Shown here piece by piece: positions 29,238 to 39,613 of a stretch of 64,000 nt of DNA (positions are counted from its first letter, which is position 1; the number at the start of each line of letters is the position of its first letter). Below the pieces are notes generated by a model that was not told the origin of the DNA, did not search any database, and saw only the letters and a program-made list of their open reading frames with translations. The stretch is from Methylibium sp035476815 (GTDB lineage Bacteria; Pseudomonadota; Gammaproteobacteria; Burkholderiales; Burkholderiaceae_C): the NCBI GenBank assembly GCA_035476815.1, contig DATILD010000103.1, positions 32,696-96,695 of the forward strand. Direction: 5' to 3'. A program made the position numbers and the translations under genes.

Positions 29238-31030
29238 AGATCGACCTTGAGCCGTGCCAGCGTGCTCTTCAGCAGGTCGTTGCCGGCATCGCGCGCGCGC
29301 GCCTCGGTCCAGACCTTGCGCGCCTCGTCGCGCTGGCCGGCGACCCACAGCACCTCGCCGAGGTGGGCGGCGATCTCGGTGTCCGGCCGCGCGCGGTAGG
29401 CCTGGCGCAGCCACTGGATCGCGGACTCATGGTTGCCGAGCCGGTACTCGACCCAGCCGAGGCTGTCGACCAGGAAGGGGTCGCCGGGCGAGAGCTGCAG
29501 CGCGCGCTCGATCAGCTGCTTGGCCTCGGCGAGGCGCTCGTTGCGATCGGCCAGCGTGTAGCCGAGCGCGTTGTACGCGGCCGAATGGTCGGGCTTCAGA
29601 CCGATGATCCTGCGCAGCAGCTGCTCCATCTGGTCGAAGCGGTTCAGCTTCTCGGCCATCATCGCCTGCTCGTAGAGCAGGTCGGTGTCCTCCGGAAAGC
29701 GACGCGTGGCCTCGGTCAGCACGCCATGCGCCGGCGCCCACTGCTTCTGATCGCGCAGCAGCTGGGCCTCGGCCAGCAGCTTGGAGCGGGCCTCGTCCGG
29801 GCTGCGCTCGGGCAGGCGGCGGATCAACTCGCGCGCCTGCTCGACCTTGCCCTGCTGCGCCAGCAGCGAGGCACGGCGGGTCTGCACCGTGAGCGCCTGC
29901 GAGGCGTCGACCTTCGCGAGCCAGGCTTCGGCGGCCTTGAAGTCGCGCCGCTGCTCGGCCGCCTGCGACAGCAGCAGATAGGCCTGGGCCTCGCGCTGCG
30001 CCGGCGTGGCGGCCTCGTCGTCGGCGCCGGGCTCGGCACCGGCGCCCCCGTCCTTCTCGCTGCGCGCGAGGAACTCGCGCAGTGCCGTCTCGGCCTCGGC
30101 CGGGCGGCGCAGTTCGAGGTACAACGCCCCCAGCGTGAGCCAGGCATCGACGAACTGCGGCGCATCCCGCGTCACCGCCTCCAGCTGCGGCGCGGCGTCG
30201 GCGTAGCGCTGCGACATCGCCAGCGCGCGCGCATAGACCAGCCGCACCGCGCTGCGCGGCGCCGGCGCGGCGGCGGGCTCGGCGGTGAAATACGCCTTCA
30301 CGAGCGCCTCGGCGCGTGGCTCGGTGCGCATCAGCTCGATCGCCAGCAGCACCACCGCCTCGGCGCTCGGCGCCAGGGCGGCCGCCTGCTGGGCGGCATC
30401 GAACGCGCGCGTCGCGTCGCCGGCCGCCTGCCGCGAGCGTGCCAGCGTCACCCACGCGGCCACCGCCGTGGCCGGCGGCTCGGTGCTGCCGGCCTTGGCC
30501 TGGGCATAGGGCAGCAACACCTGCTCGAGCACGGCCGCGACGCCCTTGCGGTCGAGCGTGCGCGCGAAGTAGCTGCTGAGCGACTGGATCGCGCCGGCGC
30601 GCTCGTTCGGCGGCACCAGCGCGAGCGTGGCGCGCAGCGGCGCCGCCACCTCGGCCAGGCGGTTCAGCGCCAGCAGCAGCTGCACCTCGTAGCGATGGGC
30701 CTCGCTCGAGCCCGGCATCGCGGTGCGCCAGGCGCGCGTGGCGGCGAGCGCCTCGTCACCGGCCTTGGCCTGCAGCGCGACCTCGGTGGCACGGCGGAAC
30801 AGTCGTTCGTCGCGGGTCTTGCGCGCCGCGTCGAGCAGCACCTGGTAGGCGGTGCCGGGGTCGCCGTCACGCAGTTCGATCTCGCCGATCAGCAGTTGGT
30901 AGAACAGCGGCGCGTCGAGCGTCGAGTTGTCCACCGGCGCGGCCTCGGCTGGGGACTCGGCGCTGCGCGCCATCGCGGCGAGGGGCAGGCAGGCCGCGAA
31001 CGCCAGCGCAGCAAGACGGAAAACGGGCAT
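29234..31030 (-). CDS. Exported tetratricopeptide-repeat protein
   Basis: A 598-residue periplasmic protein with a signal peptide (FRLAALAFAACLPLAAMA) and many TPR units, clearest at FVDAWLTLGALYLELRRPAE, HSAAYNALGYTLADRNERLA and LVDSLGWVEYRLGNHESAIQ. TPR proteins act as assembly scaffolds. Its conserved place upstream of lolB suggests a role in outer-membrane or lipoprotein biogenesis, but this is inference. It is divergent from mutM (52-bp gap). Confidence 0.85.
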   Translation of the reverse strand: MPVFRLAALAFAACLPLAAMARSAESPAEAAPVDNSTLDAPLFYQLLIGEIELRDGDPGTAYQVLLDAARKTRDERLFRRATEVALQAKAGDEALAATRAWRTAMPGSSEAHRYEVQLLLALNRLAEVAAPLRATLALVPPNERAGAIQSLSSYFARTLDRKGVAAVLEQVLLPYAQAKAGSTEPPATAVAAWVTLARSRQAAGDATRAFDAAQQAAALAPSAEAVVLLAIELMRTEPRAEALVKAYFTAEPAAAPAPRSAVRLVYARALAMSQRYADAAPQLEAVTRDAPQFVDAWLTLGALYLELRRPAEAETALREFLARSEKDGGAGAEPGADDEAATPAQREAQAYLLLSQAAEQRRDFKAAEAWLAKVDASQALTVQTRRASLLAQQGKVEQARELIRRLPERSPDEARSKLLAEAQLLRDQKQWAPAHGVLTEATRRFPEDTDLLYEQAMMAEKLNRFDQMEQLLRRIIGLKPDHSAAYNALGYTLADRNERLAEAKQLIERALQLSPGDPFLVDSLGWVEYRLGNHESAIQWLRQAYRARPDTEIAAHLGEVLWVAGQRDEARKVWTEARARDAGNDLLKSTLARLKVDL

Positions 31031-31082
31031 CGGCGGACTCCAGAAAGCCGGTCTGATTCTATGCAGCACCGATAATTCCCCG

Positions 31083-31901
31083 ATGCCCGAACTGCCCGAG
31101 GTGGAAGTCACGCGCCTGAGCCTTGTCGAGCGCGTGCGCGGGGCGCGGATCGAGGCGGTGCGCATCGGCAAGCCGCTGCGCTGGCCGCTGGGCTGCGAGC
31201 CGCGTGCGCTGGTCGGGCGGCATGTCAGCGATGTCACACGGCGCGGCAAGTACCTGTGGTTCGCGCTCGATGGCGGCGACGGCCTGCTGATGCACCTGGG
31301 CATGTCGGGCTCGCTGAACTTCGCCGGCGACGCGCCGCCGCCGGGCCCCTGGGACCACTTCGACCTGCGCACCAGTCGCGGCCTGCTGCGGCTCACCGAC
31401 CCGCGGCGCTTCGGCGCCGTCGTGTGGTCGGCCTCGCCGCACGAGGGCGCCGCCGGCAAGCTGCTGGCCGGGCTCGGCGTCGAGCCCTTCGACGCCGGCT
31501 TCACCGCGGCCTGGCTGCACGCCGGCTTGCGCGGGCGGCGGGTGGCCGTGAAGCAGGCACTGCTGGCGGGCGACATCGTCGTCGGCGTCGGCAACATCTA
31601 CGCGTCGGAGGCGCTGTTCCTCGCCGGCATCGACCCGCGCACGCCCGCCGCGCGCGTCGGCCTCGTGCGCTGCGCGAGGTTGGTCGACGCCGTGCGGCAG
31701 GTGCTCGCGCGGGCGGTCGAGCTCGGCGGCTCGACGCTGCGCGACTTCCGCGACGCGCATGGCGCCGGCGGTGCCTTCCAGCACGAGGCCCGCGTCTACG
31801 GCCGCGCGGGCGAGCCCTGCGGCAGCTGCGGCGCGACCGTGCGGCGCGTCGCGCAGGGACAGCGCTCGACCTACTACTGCCCGCGCTGCCAGAAGCGGTA
31901 G
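31083..31901 (+). CDS. mutM: MutM (Fpg), formamidopyrimidine/8-oxoguanine DNA glycosylase
   Basis: Base-excision repair enzyme with AP-lyase activity. The 272-residue protein starts with the catalytic PELPEVEVTRLSL (Pro2 nucleophile, Glu3). It has RGKYLWFALDGGDGLLMHLG (Lys of the active site), the H2TH region VVGVGNIYASEALFLAGIDP and a C-terminal zinc finger with Cys pairs CGSC and CPRC. The initiator Met must be removed to expose Pro2. It begins a mutM-GTPase-mutY set. Confidence 0.97.
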   Translation: MPELPEVEVTRLSLVERVRGARIEAVRIGKPLRWPLGCEPRALVGRHVSDVTRRGKYLWFALDGGDGLLMHLGMSGSLNFAGDAPPPGPWDHFDLRTSRGLLRLTDPRRFGAVVWSASPHEGAAGKLLAGLGVEPFDAGFTAAWLHAGLRGRRVAVKQALLAGDIVVGVGNIYASEALFLAGIDPRTPAARVGLVRCARLVDAVRQVLARAVELGGSTLRDFRDAHGAGGAFQHEARVYGRAGEPCGSCGATVRRVAQGQRSTYYCPRCQKR

Positions 31902-32033
31902 CGGGTCGGGCGCGGCCGATACATCCGCTCACGCCTCGGTGCGGCAGCCTGTCACGCTCGCTCACCGTCGAGGGGCGTCGTCGACAGGGGCTGCGCTACC
32001 ATGAAGGCACCCCGTCCGAGGGCCGTCGCCCGC

Positions 32034-34067
32034 ATGTCCGCTTCGTTCGCCCACCATATCGACGCCCATGGCGGCTGGCGCAGCGCGCTCGAAGGACGGG
32101 TGCGCGAGCTGATCCGCTTCCTGCGCGAGCACGAGCTGCTCGACGCGCCGGCCGCCGACCTGCTCGAATCGCTGCGGCAGCGCCTCGCCGGCGAGAAGCT
32201 CGTGGTGGCCTTCGTGGCCGAGTTCTCGCGCGGCAAATCGGAGCTGATCAACGCGATCTTCTTCGCCGACACCGGGCGGCGCATCCTGCCGGCCACGCCC
32301 GGCCGCACGACGATGTGTCCGGTCGAGCTGGGCTACGACGCCGGCGAGCCGGTCGGCCTGTCCTTGCTGCCGATCGACACCCGGCTGCAGGCCGGCTCGC
32401 TGGCCGACTGGCGGCGCCAGTCCAAGGCCTGGACCCATATCCCGCTGGTGATGAGCGACACCGACGGGCTCGCCGAGGCGCTGATCCAGGTCACGCAGAC
32501 CCAGCCGGTCGGCGTGGCGATCGCCCGCGCGCTCGGCTTCTGGTCCGACGAGCCCGACGCCGACAACCCGCCGCTGCTGCCCGACGGCCAGGTCGAGGTG
32601 CCACGCTGGCGCCATGCGCAGATCAACCTGCCGCACCCGCTGCTGATGCGCGGGCTGGTGGTGCTCGACACGCCGGGCTTGAACGCGATCGGCGCCGAGC
32701 CCGAGCTCACCGTCGGCCTGCTGCCGGCCGCGCATGCGACCATCTTCATCCTCGGCGCCGACACCGGCGTCACCAAGTCCGACCTCGCGATCTGGCGCGA
32801 CCACCTCGACGCCCAGGGCGTGAGCCGCTACGTGGTGCTGAACAAGATCGACACGCTGGCCGACGCGCTGAGCAGCGCCGAGACCATCGAGGCCCAGATC
32901 GACCGCCAGTGCAACGATGTCGCGCACACGCTGAACCTGCCGCTCGACCGCGTGTTCCCGCTGTCGGCCAAGCAGGCGCTGACGGCACGCGTGGCCGGCG
33001 ACGCGGCGGGGCTGGTCGCGAGCCGCCTCCCGGCGCTCGAGGCCGCGCTGAGCGAGCGGCTGCTGCCGCAGCGCCGCCAGATGCTGGCCCAGGTCGGCCT
33101 CGACGGCATCGCGCAGATCGAGAGCCAGGTCACGCGGCGCCTGACCGACCGGCGCCGCCAGGTCAGCGAGCAGCTGATCGAGCTGCGCAGCCTGCGCGGC
33201 AAGAACAGCGCCAAGGTCCGGCTGCTGCTGCAGCGCGTCGACGCCGAATCGGCCGAGTTCGAACACTGCACCGCGCGGCTGCAGGCGATGCGCGTGGTCC
33301 ACAGCCGCATGCTGAAGGACGCGCTGCTCGACCTCTCCAGCGACCGGCTGCGCGAGCATGTCGACGAGATGCAGGAGAGCATCCGCAGCTCGCTGCTGCA
33401 GCTCGGCGCCAAGAAGGCCTTCCTGACGCTGTGCGGTCACTTGCGCGAGCGCATGACGCAGACGCAGGTGCGGGCGCAGGAGATCCGCCAGATGCTCGAG
33501 GCCTCGTTCGAGATGCTCAACAGCGAGTTCGGCTTCAGCCTGCTGCTGCCGGCCGGACCGGACCTGTCGCGCTTCGGCGCCGACCTGGAGCTGATCGAGC
33601 GCAACTACGTGCAGTACCTCGGCCTCACCCAGGCGCTCAAGCTCAGCCAGGGGCGCTTCCTCGACCAGTTCCGGCGCATGCTGGTGTCGCGGCTGCGCGT
33701 GGTGTTCGAGAGCGCCAGCGGCGAGCTCGAGCTGTGGAACAAGACCGCCTCGGCGCAGATCGACACCCAGCTGCGCGACCGCCGCCGCGGCTTCAAGCGC
33801 CGCCGCGAGGCCCTCGAGCGCATCCAGACCGCCGCCGGCGACCTCGAGACCCGCGTCGCCGAGCTGGAGGCCCAGGACAACGGCCTGCAGCGCCTGCAGC
33901 AGCAGTTGTCGGATCTGGTGCAGTCCGCGCGCAACGAGGCCGAACCGTCGCTGCGCCCGTCGATCGACCTCACCGCCGAGGCCGACACCCCGCCGTTGCG
34001 GCTCAAGCTGGACCTCGCCGACGACGTCGACCTGCTGCTCGACCTGCCGGCGCAGGCCGGCGCTTGA
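32034..34067 (+). CDS. Dynamin-family large GTPase
   Basis: A 677-residue protein with a dynamin-type GTPase domain: P-loop AEFSRGKSELINAIFF, TTM switch region, DTPGLNAIG (G3) and LNKIDTL (G4). Long helical, coiled-coil-rich stretches follow (about 370-650). No classical membrane helix is evident; bacterial dynamins bind or remodel membranes through helical tips. An alternative ATG lies 33 bp upstream (32001). It sits between mutM and mutY and overlaps mutY by 4 bp (TTGA), so it is co-expressed with a repair gene. Its cellular role is unknown. Confidence 0.85.
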   Translation: MSASFAHHIDAHGGWRSALEGRVRELIRFLREHELLDAPAADLLESLRQRLAGEKLVVAFVAEFSRGKSELINAIFFADTGRRILPATPGRTTMCPVELGYDAGEPVGLSLLPIDTRLQAGSLADWRRQSKAWTHIPLVMSDTDGLAEALIQVTQTQPVGVAIARALGFWSDEPDADNPPLLPDGQVEVPRWRHAQINLPHPLLMRGLVVLDTPGLNAIGAEPELTVGLLPAAHATIFILGADTGVTKSDLAIWRDHLDAQGVSRYVVLNKIDTLADALSSAETIEAQIDRQCNDVAHTLNLPLDRVFPLSAKQALTARVAGDAAGLVASRLPALEAALSERLLPQRRQMLAQVGLDGIAQIESQVTRRLTDRRRQVSEQLIELRSLRGKNSAKVRLLLQRVDAESAEFEHCTARLQAMRVVHSRMLKDALLDLSSDRLREHVDEMQESIRSSLLQLGAKKAFLTLCGHLRERMTQTQVRAQEIRQMLEASFEMLNSEFGFSLLLPAGPDLSRFGADLELIERNYVQYLGLTQALKLSQGRFLDQFRRMLVSRLRVVFESASGELELWNKTASAQIDTQLRDRRRGFKRRREALERIQTAAGDLETRVAELEAQDNGLQRLQQQLSDLVQSARNEAEPSLRPSIDLTAEADTPPLRLKLDLADDVDLLLDLPAQAGA

Positions 34068-35140
34068 GCGCCGCGCGCCGGCCCGCCCGGCCGCAGCCCG
34101 CGCCCGACACGGTCGGCGAGTCCGTCGTCGCCTGGCAGCGCGCGCATGGGCGCAGCGGCCTGCCGTGGCAGCAGCAGCGCGACCCTTATCGCGTCTGGCT
34201 GTCGGAGATCATGCTGCAGCAGACCCAGGTCACGACGGTGCTGGACTACTACCCGCGCTTCCTGGCGCGCTTCCCCGACGTCGCGGCGCTCGCCGCCGCG
34301 CCGCTCGACGCGGTGCTGGCGCGGTGGAGCGGCCTCGGCTACTACAGCCGCGCGCGCAACCTGCACCGCTGCGCGCAGGTCGTCCTGGCAGATCACGGCG
34401 GACGCTTCCCGGCCGATGCCGAGGCGCTGTCGCAGCTGCCGGGCATCGGCCGTTCGACCGCGGCGGCGATCGCGGCCTTCTGCTTCGACCAGCGCGCCGC
34501 CATCCTCGACGGCAACGTCAAGCGCGTGCTGACCCGCCTGCTCGGCTTCGGCGAGGACCTGGCCATCGCGGCGCACGAGCGGCGGCTGTGGCAGCACGCC
34601 TGCGGGCTGCTGCCGGCCGACGGCGCCGACATGCCGGCCTACACCCAGGGCCTGATGGACCTGGGCGCGACGGTCTGCCTTGCGAAACGGCCGAACTGCC
34701 TGCTGTGCCCGCTGGCCGAAGCCTGCGTGGCGCGCCGCGAAGGTCGGCCCGAGGCCTACCCGGTCAAGACCCGCAAGCTCAAGCGCACGCGGCGCGAACA
34801 CGCGTGGCTGTGGCTCGAGCATGTCGGCACGGTGTGGCTGCAGCAGCGGCCGGCGACGGGCGTGTGGTCCGGGCTGTGGAGCCTGCCGCTGTTCGACGAC
34901 GACGACGCGCTGCACGCTGCCGCCGCGGCACTCGGCGCGCAGCCCGAGACGCTGCCACCGATCGACCATGCGTTGACCCACTTCGACTGGCGGCTGCGGC
35001 CGTTCCGTGCCGCGCTGCCGGCCGCAGCCGACCCGTCGGTCGTGCTCGGCGCGGGCCGCTGGATCGCGCTCGACGCGCTCGACGGCGTCGGGCTGCCCGC
35101 GCCGCTGCGCAAGCTGCTGCTCAGCCGGCCAGCGACTTGA
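34064..35140 (+). CDS. mutY: MutY, adenine DNA glycosylase
   Basis: Removes adenine mispaired with 8-oxoguanine, complementing MutM. The sequence has PWQQQRDPYRVWLSEIMLQQ (catalytic Glu), the helix-hairpin-helix LPGIGRSTAAAIAAF with the catalytic Asp in AILDGNVKRVL, the four-Cys [4Fe-4S] loop VCLAKRPNCLLCPLAEACVA and a C-terminal NUDIX-like 8-oxoG domain. No in-frame ATG precedes the conserved region. A TTG at 34064 overlapping the GTPase stop gives 358 residues. The 3' end overlaps the convergent ruvA by 20 bp. Confidence 0.95.
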   Translation: MSAARRPARPQPAPDTVGESVVAWQRAHGRSGLPWQQQRDPYRVWLSEIMLQQTQVTTVLDYYPRFLARFPDVAALAAAPLDAVLARWSGLGYYSRARNLHRCAQVVLADHGGRFPADAEALSQLPGIGRSTAAAIAAFCFDQRAAILDGNVKRVLTRLLGFGEDLAIAAHERRLWQHACGLLPADGADMPAYTQGLMDLGATVCLAKRPNCLLCPLAEACVARREGRPEAYPVKTRKLKRTRREHAWLWLEHVGTVWLQQRPATGVWSGLWSLPLFDDDDALHAAAAALGAQPETLPPIDHALTHFDWRLRPFRAALPAAADPSVVLGAGRWIALDALDGVGLPAPLRKLLLSRPAT

Positions 35141-35699
35141 GCGCGAGCTTGATGCCCTCGCTGACGCCGGCGCCCGGTGGCAGCTTCTTCACCGCCGCCT
35201 GCGCCTCGCGGTCGCTGTAGCCGAGTGCCACCAGCGCCTGCACGATGTCGGCCTGGGCGTCGCTGGCCGGCGCCGCGCCGGGCGTGCCGAGGTCGGCGCC
35301 GAGCTTGCCCTTCAGCTCCAGCAGCAGCCGCTCGGCGGTCTTCTTGCCGATGCCCGGCACCTTGACGAGACGGCTGGCGTCCTGCGCCGTCACCGCCTGC
35401 GCGAGATCGGCCACGCTCAGGCCCGACAGCAGTGCCAGCGCCATGCGCGGGCCGATGCCGGAGATCTTGATCAGCTGTCGGAAGGTCTCGCGCTCGCCCG
35501 CGGTGAGGAAGCCGAACAGCAGCTGCGCGTCCTCGCGCACCACGAAGTGGGTCAGCAGCAGCACCCGCTCGCCGACCGACGGCAGGTTGAAGAAGCTGCT
35601 CATCGGCACGTCGACCTCGTAGCCGACGCCGGCCACGTCGAGCAGCAGCTGGGGCGGGGAAGACTTGTCGACCAGCGTACCGCTAAGACGTCCAATCAT
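35121..35699 (-). CDS. ruvA: RuvA, Holliday junction DNA-binding subunit
   Basis: Binds four-way junctions and loads the RuvB motor for branch migration. The 192-residue protein starts MIGRLSGTLVDKSSPPQLLL and contains both helix-hairpin-helix motifs (ISGIGPRMALALLS; VPGIGKKTAERLLLELKGKL) and the C-terminal RuvB-interacting domain (VQALVALGYSDREAQAAVKK). ruvB and ruvC are not adjacent here. The end overlaps mutY tail to tail. Confidence 0.97.
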   Translation of the reverse strand: MIGRLSGTLVDKSSPPQLLLDVAGVGYEVDVPMSSFFNLPSVGERVLLLTHFVVREDAQLLFGFLTAGERETFRQLIKISGIGPRMALALLSGLSVADLAQAVTAQDASRLVKVPGIGKKTAERLLLELKGKLGADLGTPGAAPASDAQADIVQALVALGYSDREAQAAVKKLPPGAGVSEGIKLALKSLAG

Positions 35700-35825
35700 G
35701 GGGCGCGATTATCAGGGCTCGCTGCCCTTGCGGGCCTCGCACATCAGGCTTCGAGCCTCATGTGCTCGCCATCGCCTGCGCTGGTCGATCCCCGTGACGG
35801 GGCCCCTCGCCCTTCGCTCCGACTC

Positions 35826-36494
35826 TTATCGCCGGAACAGGCCGAGCCGCTGCGCTTCCAGCGCCGCCTCGGCCCGCGAGCTCACGTTGAGCTTGCGGTA
35901 GATCTGCTTCACGTAGTCGGCGATGGTGTGGCGCGACAGGTTGAGCTGCACGCCGATCTCGGGCAGCGTGAAGCCCTTGGCGACGCGCAGCAGCACCTCG
36001 TTCTCGCGCTCGGTCAGCGTCACGCCGGGCATCAGCGGCGTCTGCTCGCGGAACTGGCTCTTGGCCTGGGCGGCGAAGTACTGGATCACGCGCCGCGCGA
36101 TCGACGGCGACAGCGGCGGCTCGCCCTGGCTGATGCGGCGCAGCTGCTCGCCGAGCTGCTCGCGCGACTGCTCCTTCAGCAGGTAGCCGAAGGCGCCGGC
36201 CTGCAGCGCCGGGAAGAGATGGTCGTCGTCGTCGTGGATCGTCACCACCACCGACTGCGCTTCGGGCTGCTGCTCGCGCAGCGCCTCGACCACGTCGACG
36301 CCCGAGCCGTCGGGCAGGCCGAGGTCGATCAGCGCCAGGTCGAAGCGCTCGGCGCCGATCAGCGAGCGCGCGTCGTGCACGCGCGCCGCCTCGGAGATCT
36401 GCGCGCCCGGGAAGACCTGGAGGGCCAGGGCCTTCAGCCAGGTGCGGATCTCGGGCAGGTCTTCGAGCAGGAGGATGCGCGTGACGGAACTCAT
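35826..36494 (-). CDS. NarL/LuxR-family response regulator
   Basis: A 222-residue two-component regulator: a receiver domain (ILLLEDLPEIRTWLKAL; phosphoacceptor Asp in LALIDLGLPDGSG; KEQ near residue 105) and a C-terminal LuxR-type helix-turn-helix (LTERENEVLLRVAKGFTLPE, IADYVKQIYRKLNVSSR). It lies 177 bp downstream of the kinase at 36672-38507, which is its likely partner. Targets are unknown. Confidence 0.9.
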   Translation of the reverse strand: MSSVTRILLLEDLPEIRTWLKALALQVFPGAQISEAARVHDARSLIGAERFDLALIDLGLPDGSGVDVVEALREQQPEAQSVVVTIHDDDDHLFPALQAGAFGYLLKEQSREQLGEQLRRISQGEPPLSPSIARRVIQYFAAQAKSQFREQTPLMPGVTLTERENEVLLRVAKGFTLPEIGVQLNLSRHTIADYVKQIYRKLNVSSRAEAALEAQRLGLFRR

Positions 36495-36590
36495 GGGGAC
36501 CCCTCGTTCGACGAGTACGTCGACCGGTCCCCCGAGGGGACGCGGGCCGGCTTGGGAGCGGCCCGGCGCTCGGCCCGCGGAAGCATCAGG
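36487..36590 (+). repeat. REP-like palindromic element between kinase and regulator
   Basis: It contains the hairpin GTCCCC-CGA-GGGGAC and the variant core GCCGGCTTGGGAGCGGCCCG, the same family as 5634-5739 and 2417-2515. It lies between a sensor kinase gene and its regulator gene on the minus strand and partly overlaps the regulator's start region. Confidence 0.65.
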
Positions 36591-36671
36591 AACTCACGTC
36601 GCTGCATCGGGTCATGGTAGTGGATTTCCCCGACGCCGTAGAGCCCCCGGCCGGCCCTCGGGCCCGTCCTT

Positions 36672-38507
36672 TCACAGCGGCAGCGTGAGACGGATCACGG
36701 TTCCGTAGCCTGGCCCGGACTCGACCAGGCACTGGCCCTGCATCTGCTTGGCGCGCTGCTTCATGCTGGCCATGCCGTGGCCGCGATCGAGCTTGCCGTC
36801 GAGCTCCATCGGGATGCCGCGGCCGTTGTCGCGGATCACCAGCTGGAAGTCCTCGCCGATGCGGCAGCTGATGCCGGCGCGCGAGGCGCCGCTGTGCTTG
36901 ATCAGGTTGCTGGTGGCCTCGCGCAGGATGCGCGTGGTCTGCACGTAGACGCGCGCGGCCAGCGCCCGCGGCTCGGCCGGCTCGTCGCCCGACCACTCGA
37001 CCTCGATGCCGGCGTCGCCGAGCCGCGACACCGTCTCGGCGCGCCAGTCGGCCAGCGCATCGGCCAGCTGCATCGGCTTGCCGGCGATGCCGCGCACCGA
37101 CAGCCGCATCTCCTCGAGCGCCTCGCGTGCCAGCGTCGAGATGCGCTCGTCGTTGCTGGTGTGCACGATGGTCAGCAGCTTGGCACCGAGGTCGTCGTGC
37201 AGGTCGGCGGCGATGCGCTTGCGCTCCTTCTCGGCCACCTGCTCGACGCGCGCCTCGGCCAGGTGGGCGAAGTTGCGCTCGATCTGCGCCGAGATCTCGC
37301 GCACCCGCTGCTCGAGCTGGCCGCGCGCCGCCTCGGCCGCCGCCAGCGCGCGCGCGAAGGTCTGCACCAGCCGGATCGCCAGCGCGCAGAACAGCAGCGG
37401 GATCGCGAAGTGGATCAGGTGCACGTCGGGCAGGTCGAGCAGGCCGTCCTGGATGCCGATCTCGACCGCCACCGCCACGGCCGAGAACAGGAAGATCGTG
37501 CCCATCGTCCAGAACTCGTTGCGCCGGCGGCGCCAGGCCCGCCACAGATAGAGCCCGATCGCCGCGAACACCTGCAGCGCCAGCAGCGTGTAGCAGGCGG
37601 CCGCACCGGCAAACAGCCGCTGCGGGCCGAGCGCGAGCAGCGCCGCCGGCAGCAGCAGGCACTGGCTCCACAGCGCCCACTCCAGCGCGCGCCGCCGCAC
37701 GCCGCCGTAGCGCAGCAGGAACAGCAGCGCGCACACCGCCAGCGGCACGAAGGCCACGCAGGTCAGCAGCTCCAGCGGGCCGTTGGCCAGCGGCACGTCG
37801 CGCCACCACAGCCGCGCGCTGACCGCCGCCCAGCCGATCGACAGCAGCCCGAACCAGTGCAGGTAGTCGATGCGCCGCACCCAGGCCAGCGCGAGCATCA
37901 GCGCGCCGATCATCACCAGCGTCGCGGCGATGATCTGCGCCAGCGTCACGTTCCAGAACAGCTGGCTGGCCGCGCGCGCGGCCAGCTCGGTCTGCGGGCC
38001 GACCAGCACCTCCGACAGGCCGCCGGCGCGCTGCCGCGCCGCCACCAGCGGCAGCGCATAGCCGACCACCTGGATGTCGAGCTGGTTGCCGGCCGCGCGC
38101 AGCAGCCCGGCCGGCAGCGTGACGAGCTGCGGGTGGTAGCAGTTGCGCGTGACCGGCTCGGTCATGCGGCCGGCGCGGTGCAGCAGCTGGCCGTTCAGGT
38201 AGAGCTCGAGGTTGGAGCAGGCGCGCGGCACGTAGGCGGCCAGCAGCGTGCCGGGCGGCGCCGGCGGTGCATCGAAGGCGAGCCGGTACCAGGTCACGCG
38301 GCGCGCCGTCTGCTCCCAGACGTGCGGCAGCATCACCGCGACGGCGCGGGCATCGGCCGGTGGCGCGGCGGTCGGGGCCGGCAGCTCGATCGCCTGCGCG
38401 GCGTGCAGGGTCAGCGTCGGCACGGCCGCCGCGCCGGCGGCCCACGACGGCGCCACGCCGATCAGGGCCAGGGCGAGGGCACACAGCGCGCGCAGGAAGG
38501 GAGGCAT
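36672..38507 (-). CDS. 7TMR-DISM-like sensor histidine kinase (HisKA_3 type)
   Basis: A 611-residue membrane kinase. It has a signal peptide (ALALIGVAPSWAAG), a periplasmic beta-rich domain (about 25-170; ACSNLELYLNGQLLHRAG), seven or so membrane helices (about 180-395), a coiled coil and a NarX/DesK-type dimerisation motif (KERKRIAADLHDDLGAKLLT; phosphoacceptor His). An HATPase domain follows (EATSNLIKHSGAS; DNGRGIP; GHGMASMKQRA). The layout matches 7TMR-DISM receptors, which often sense carbohydrates or other small ligands; the ligand here is unknown. It pairs with the downstream NarL-type regulator. Confidence 0.85.
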   Translation of the reverse strand: MPPFLRALCALALALIGVAPSWAAGAAAVPTLTLHAAQAIELPAPTAAPPADARAVAVMLPHVWEQTARRVTWYRLAFDAPPAPPGTLLAAYVPRACSNLELYLNGQLLHRAGRMTEPVTRNCYHPQLVTLPAGLLRAAGNQLDIQVVGYALPLVAARQRAGGLSEVLVGPQTELAARAASQLFWNVTLAQIIAATLVMIGALMLALAWVRRIDYLHWFGLLSIGWAAVSARLWWRDVPLANGPLELLTCVAFVPLAVCALLFLLRYGGVRRRALEWALWSQCLLLPAALLALGPQRLFAGAAACYTLLALQVFAAIGLYLWRAWRRRRNEFWTMGTIFLFSAVAVAVEIGIQDGLLDLPDVHLIHFAIPLLFCALAIRLVQTFARALAAAEAARGQLEQRVREISAQIERNFAHLAEARVEQVAEKERKRIAADLHDDLGAKLLTIVHTSNDERISTLAREALEEMRLSVRGIAGKPMQLADALADWRAETVSRLGDAGIEVEWSGDEPAEPRALAARVYVQTTRILREATSNLIKHSGASRAGISCRIGEDFQLVIRDNGRGIPMELDGKLDRGHGMASMKQRAKQMQGQCLVESGPGYGTVIRLTLPL

Positions 38508-38598
38508 CGCGGCGCATTGTGCAGAACCCCGGCCCGTGGGCAAGGCCCGCGCGGCGCGAGACAATGCCCGGCCGCCGCCCGCCCTCCGCCCCCTCCCC

Positions 38599-39555
<957 letters not shown>

Positions 39556-39613
39556 GCGCGCCGGGCCGCTCCCAAGCGCGAATCCCGGAGCGCGCAGCGC
39601 GGAGGGTGGTCCA
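39556..39613 (-). repeat. Partial REP-like element between ybeZ and ybeY
   Basis: The gap contains CCGGGCCGCTCCCAAGC, the reverse complement of the variant core at 36487-36590, followed by a second GC-rich imperfect palindrome (CGCGCAGCGCG). It appears to be a shortened, inverted member of the same repeat family. Confidence 0.5.
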
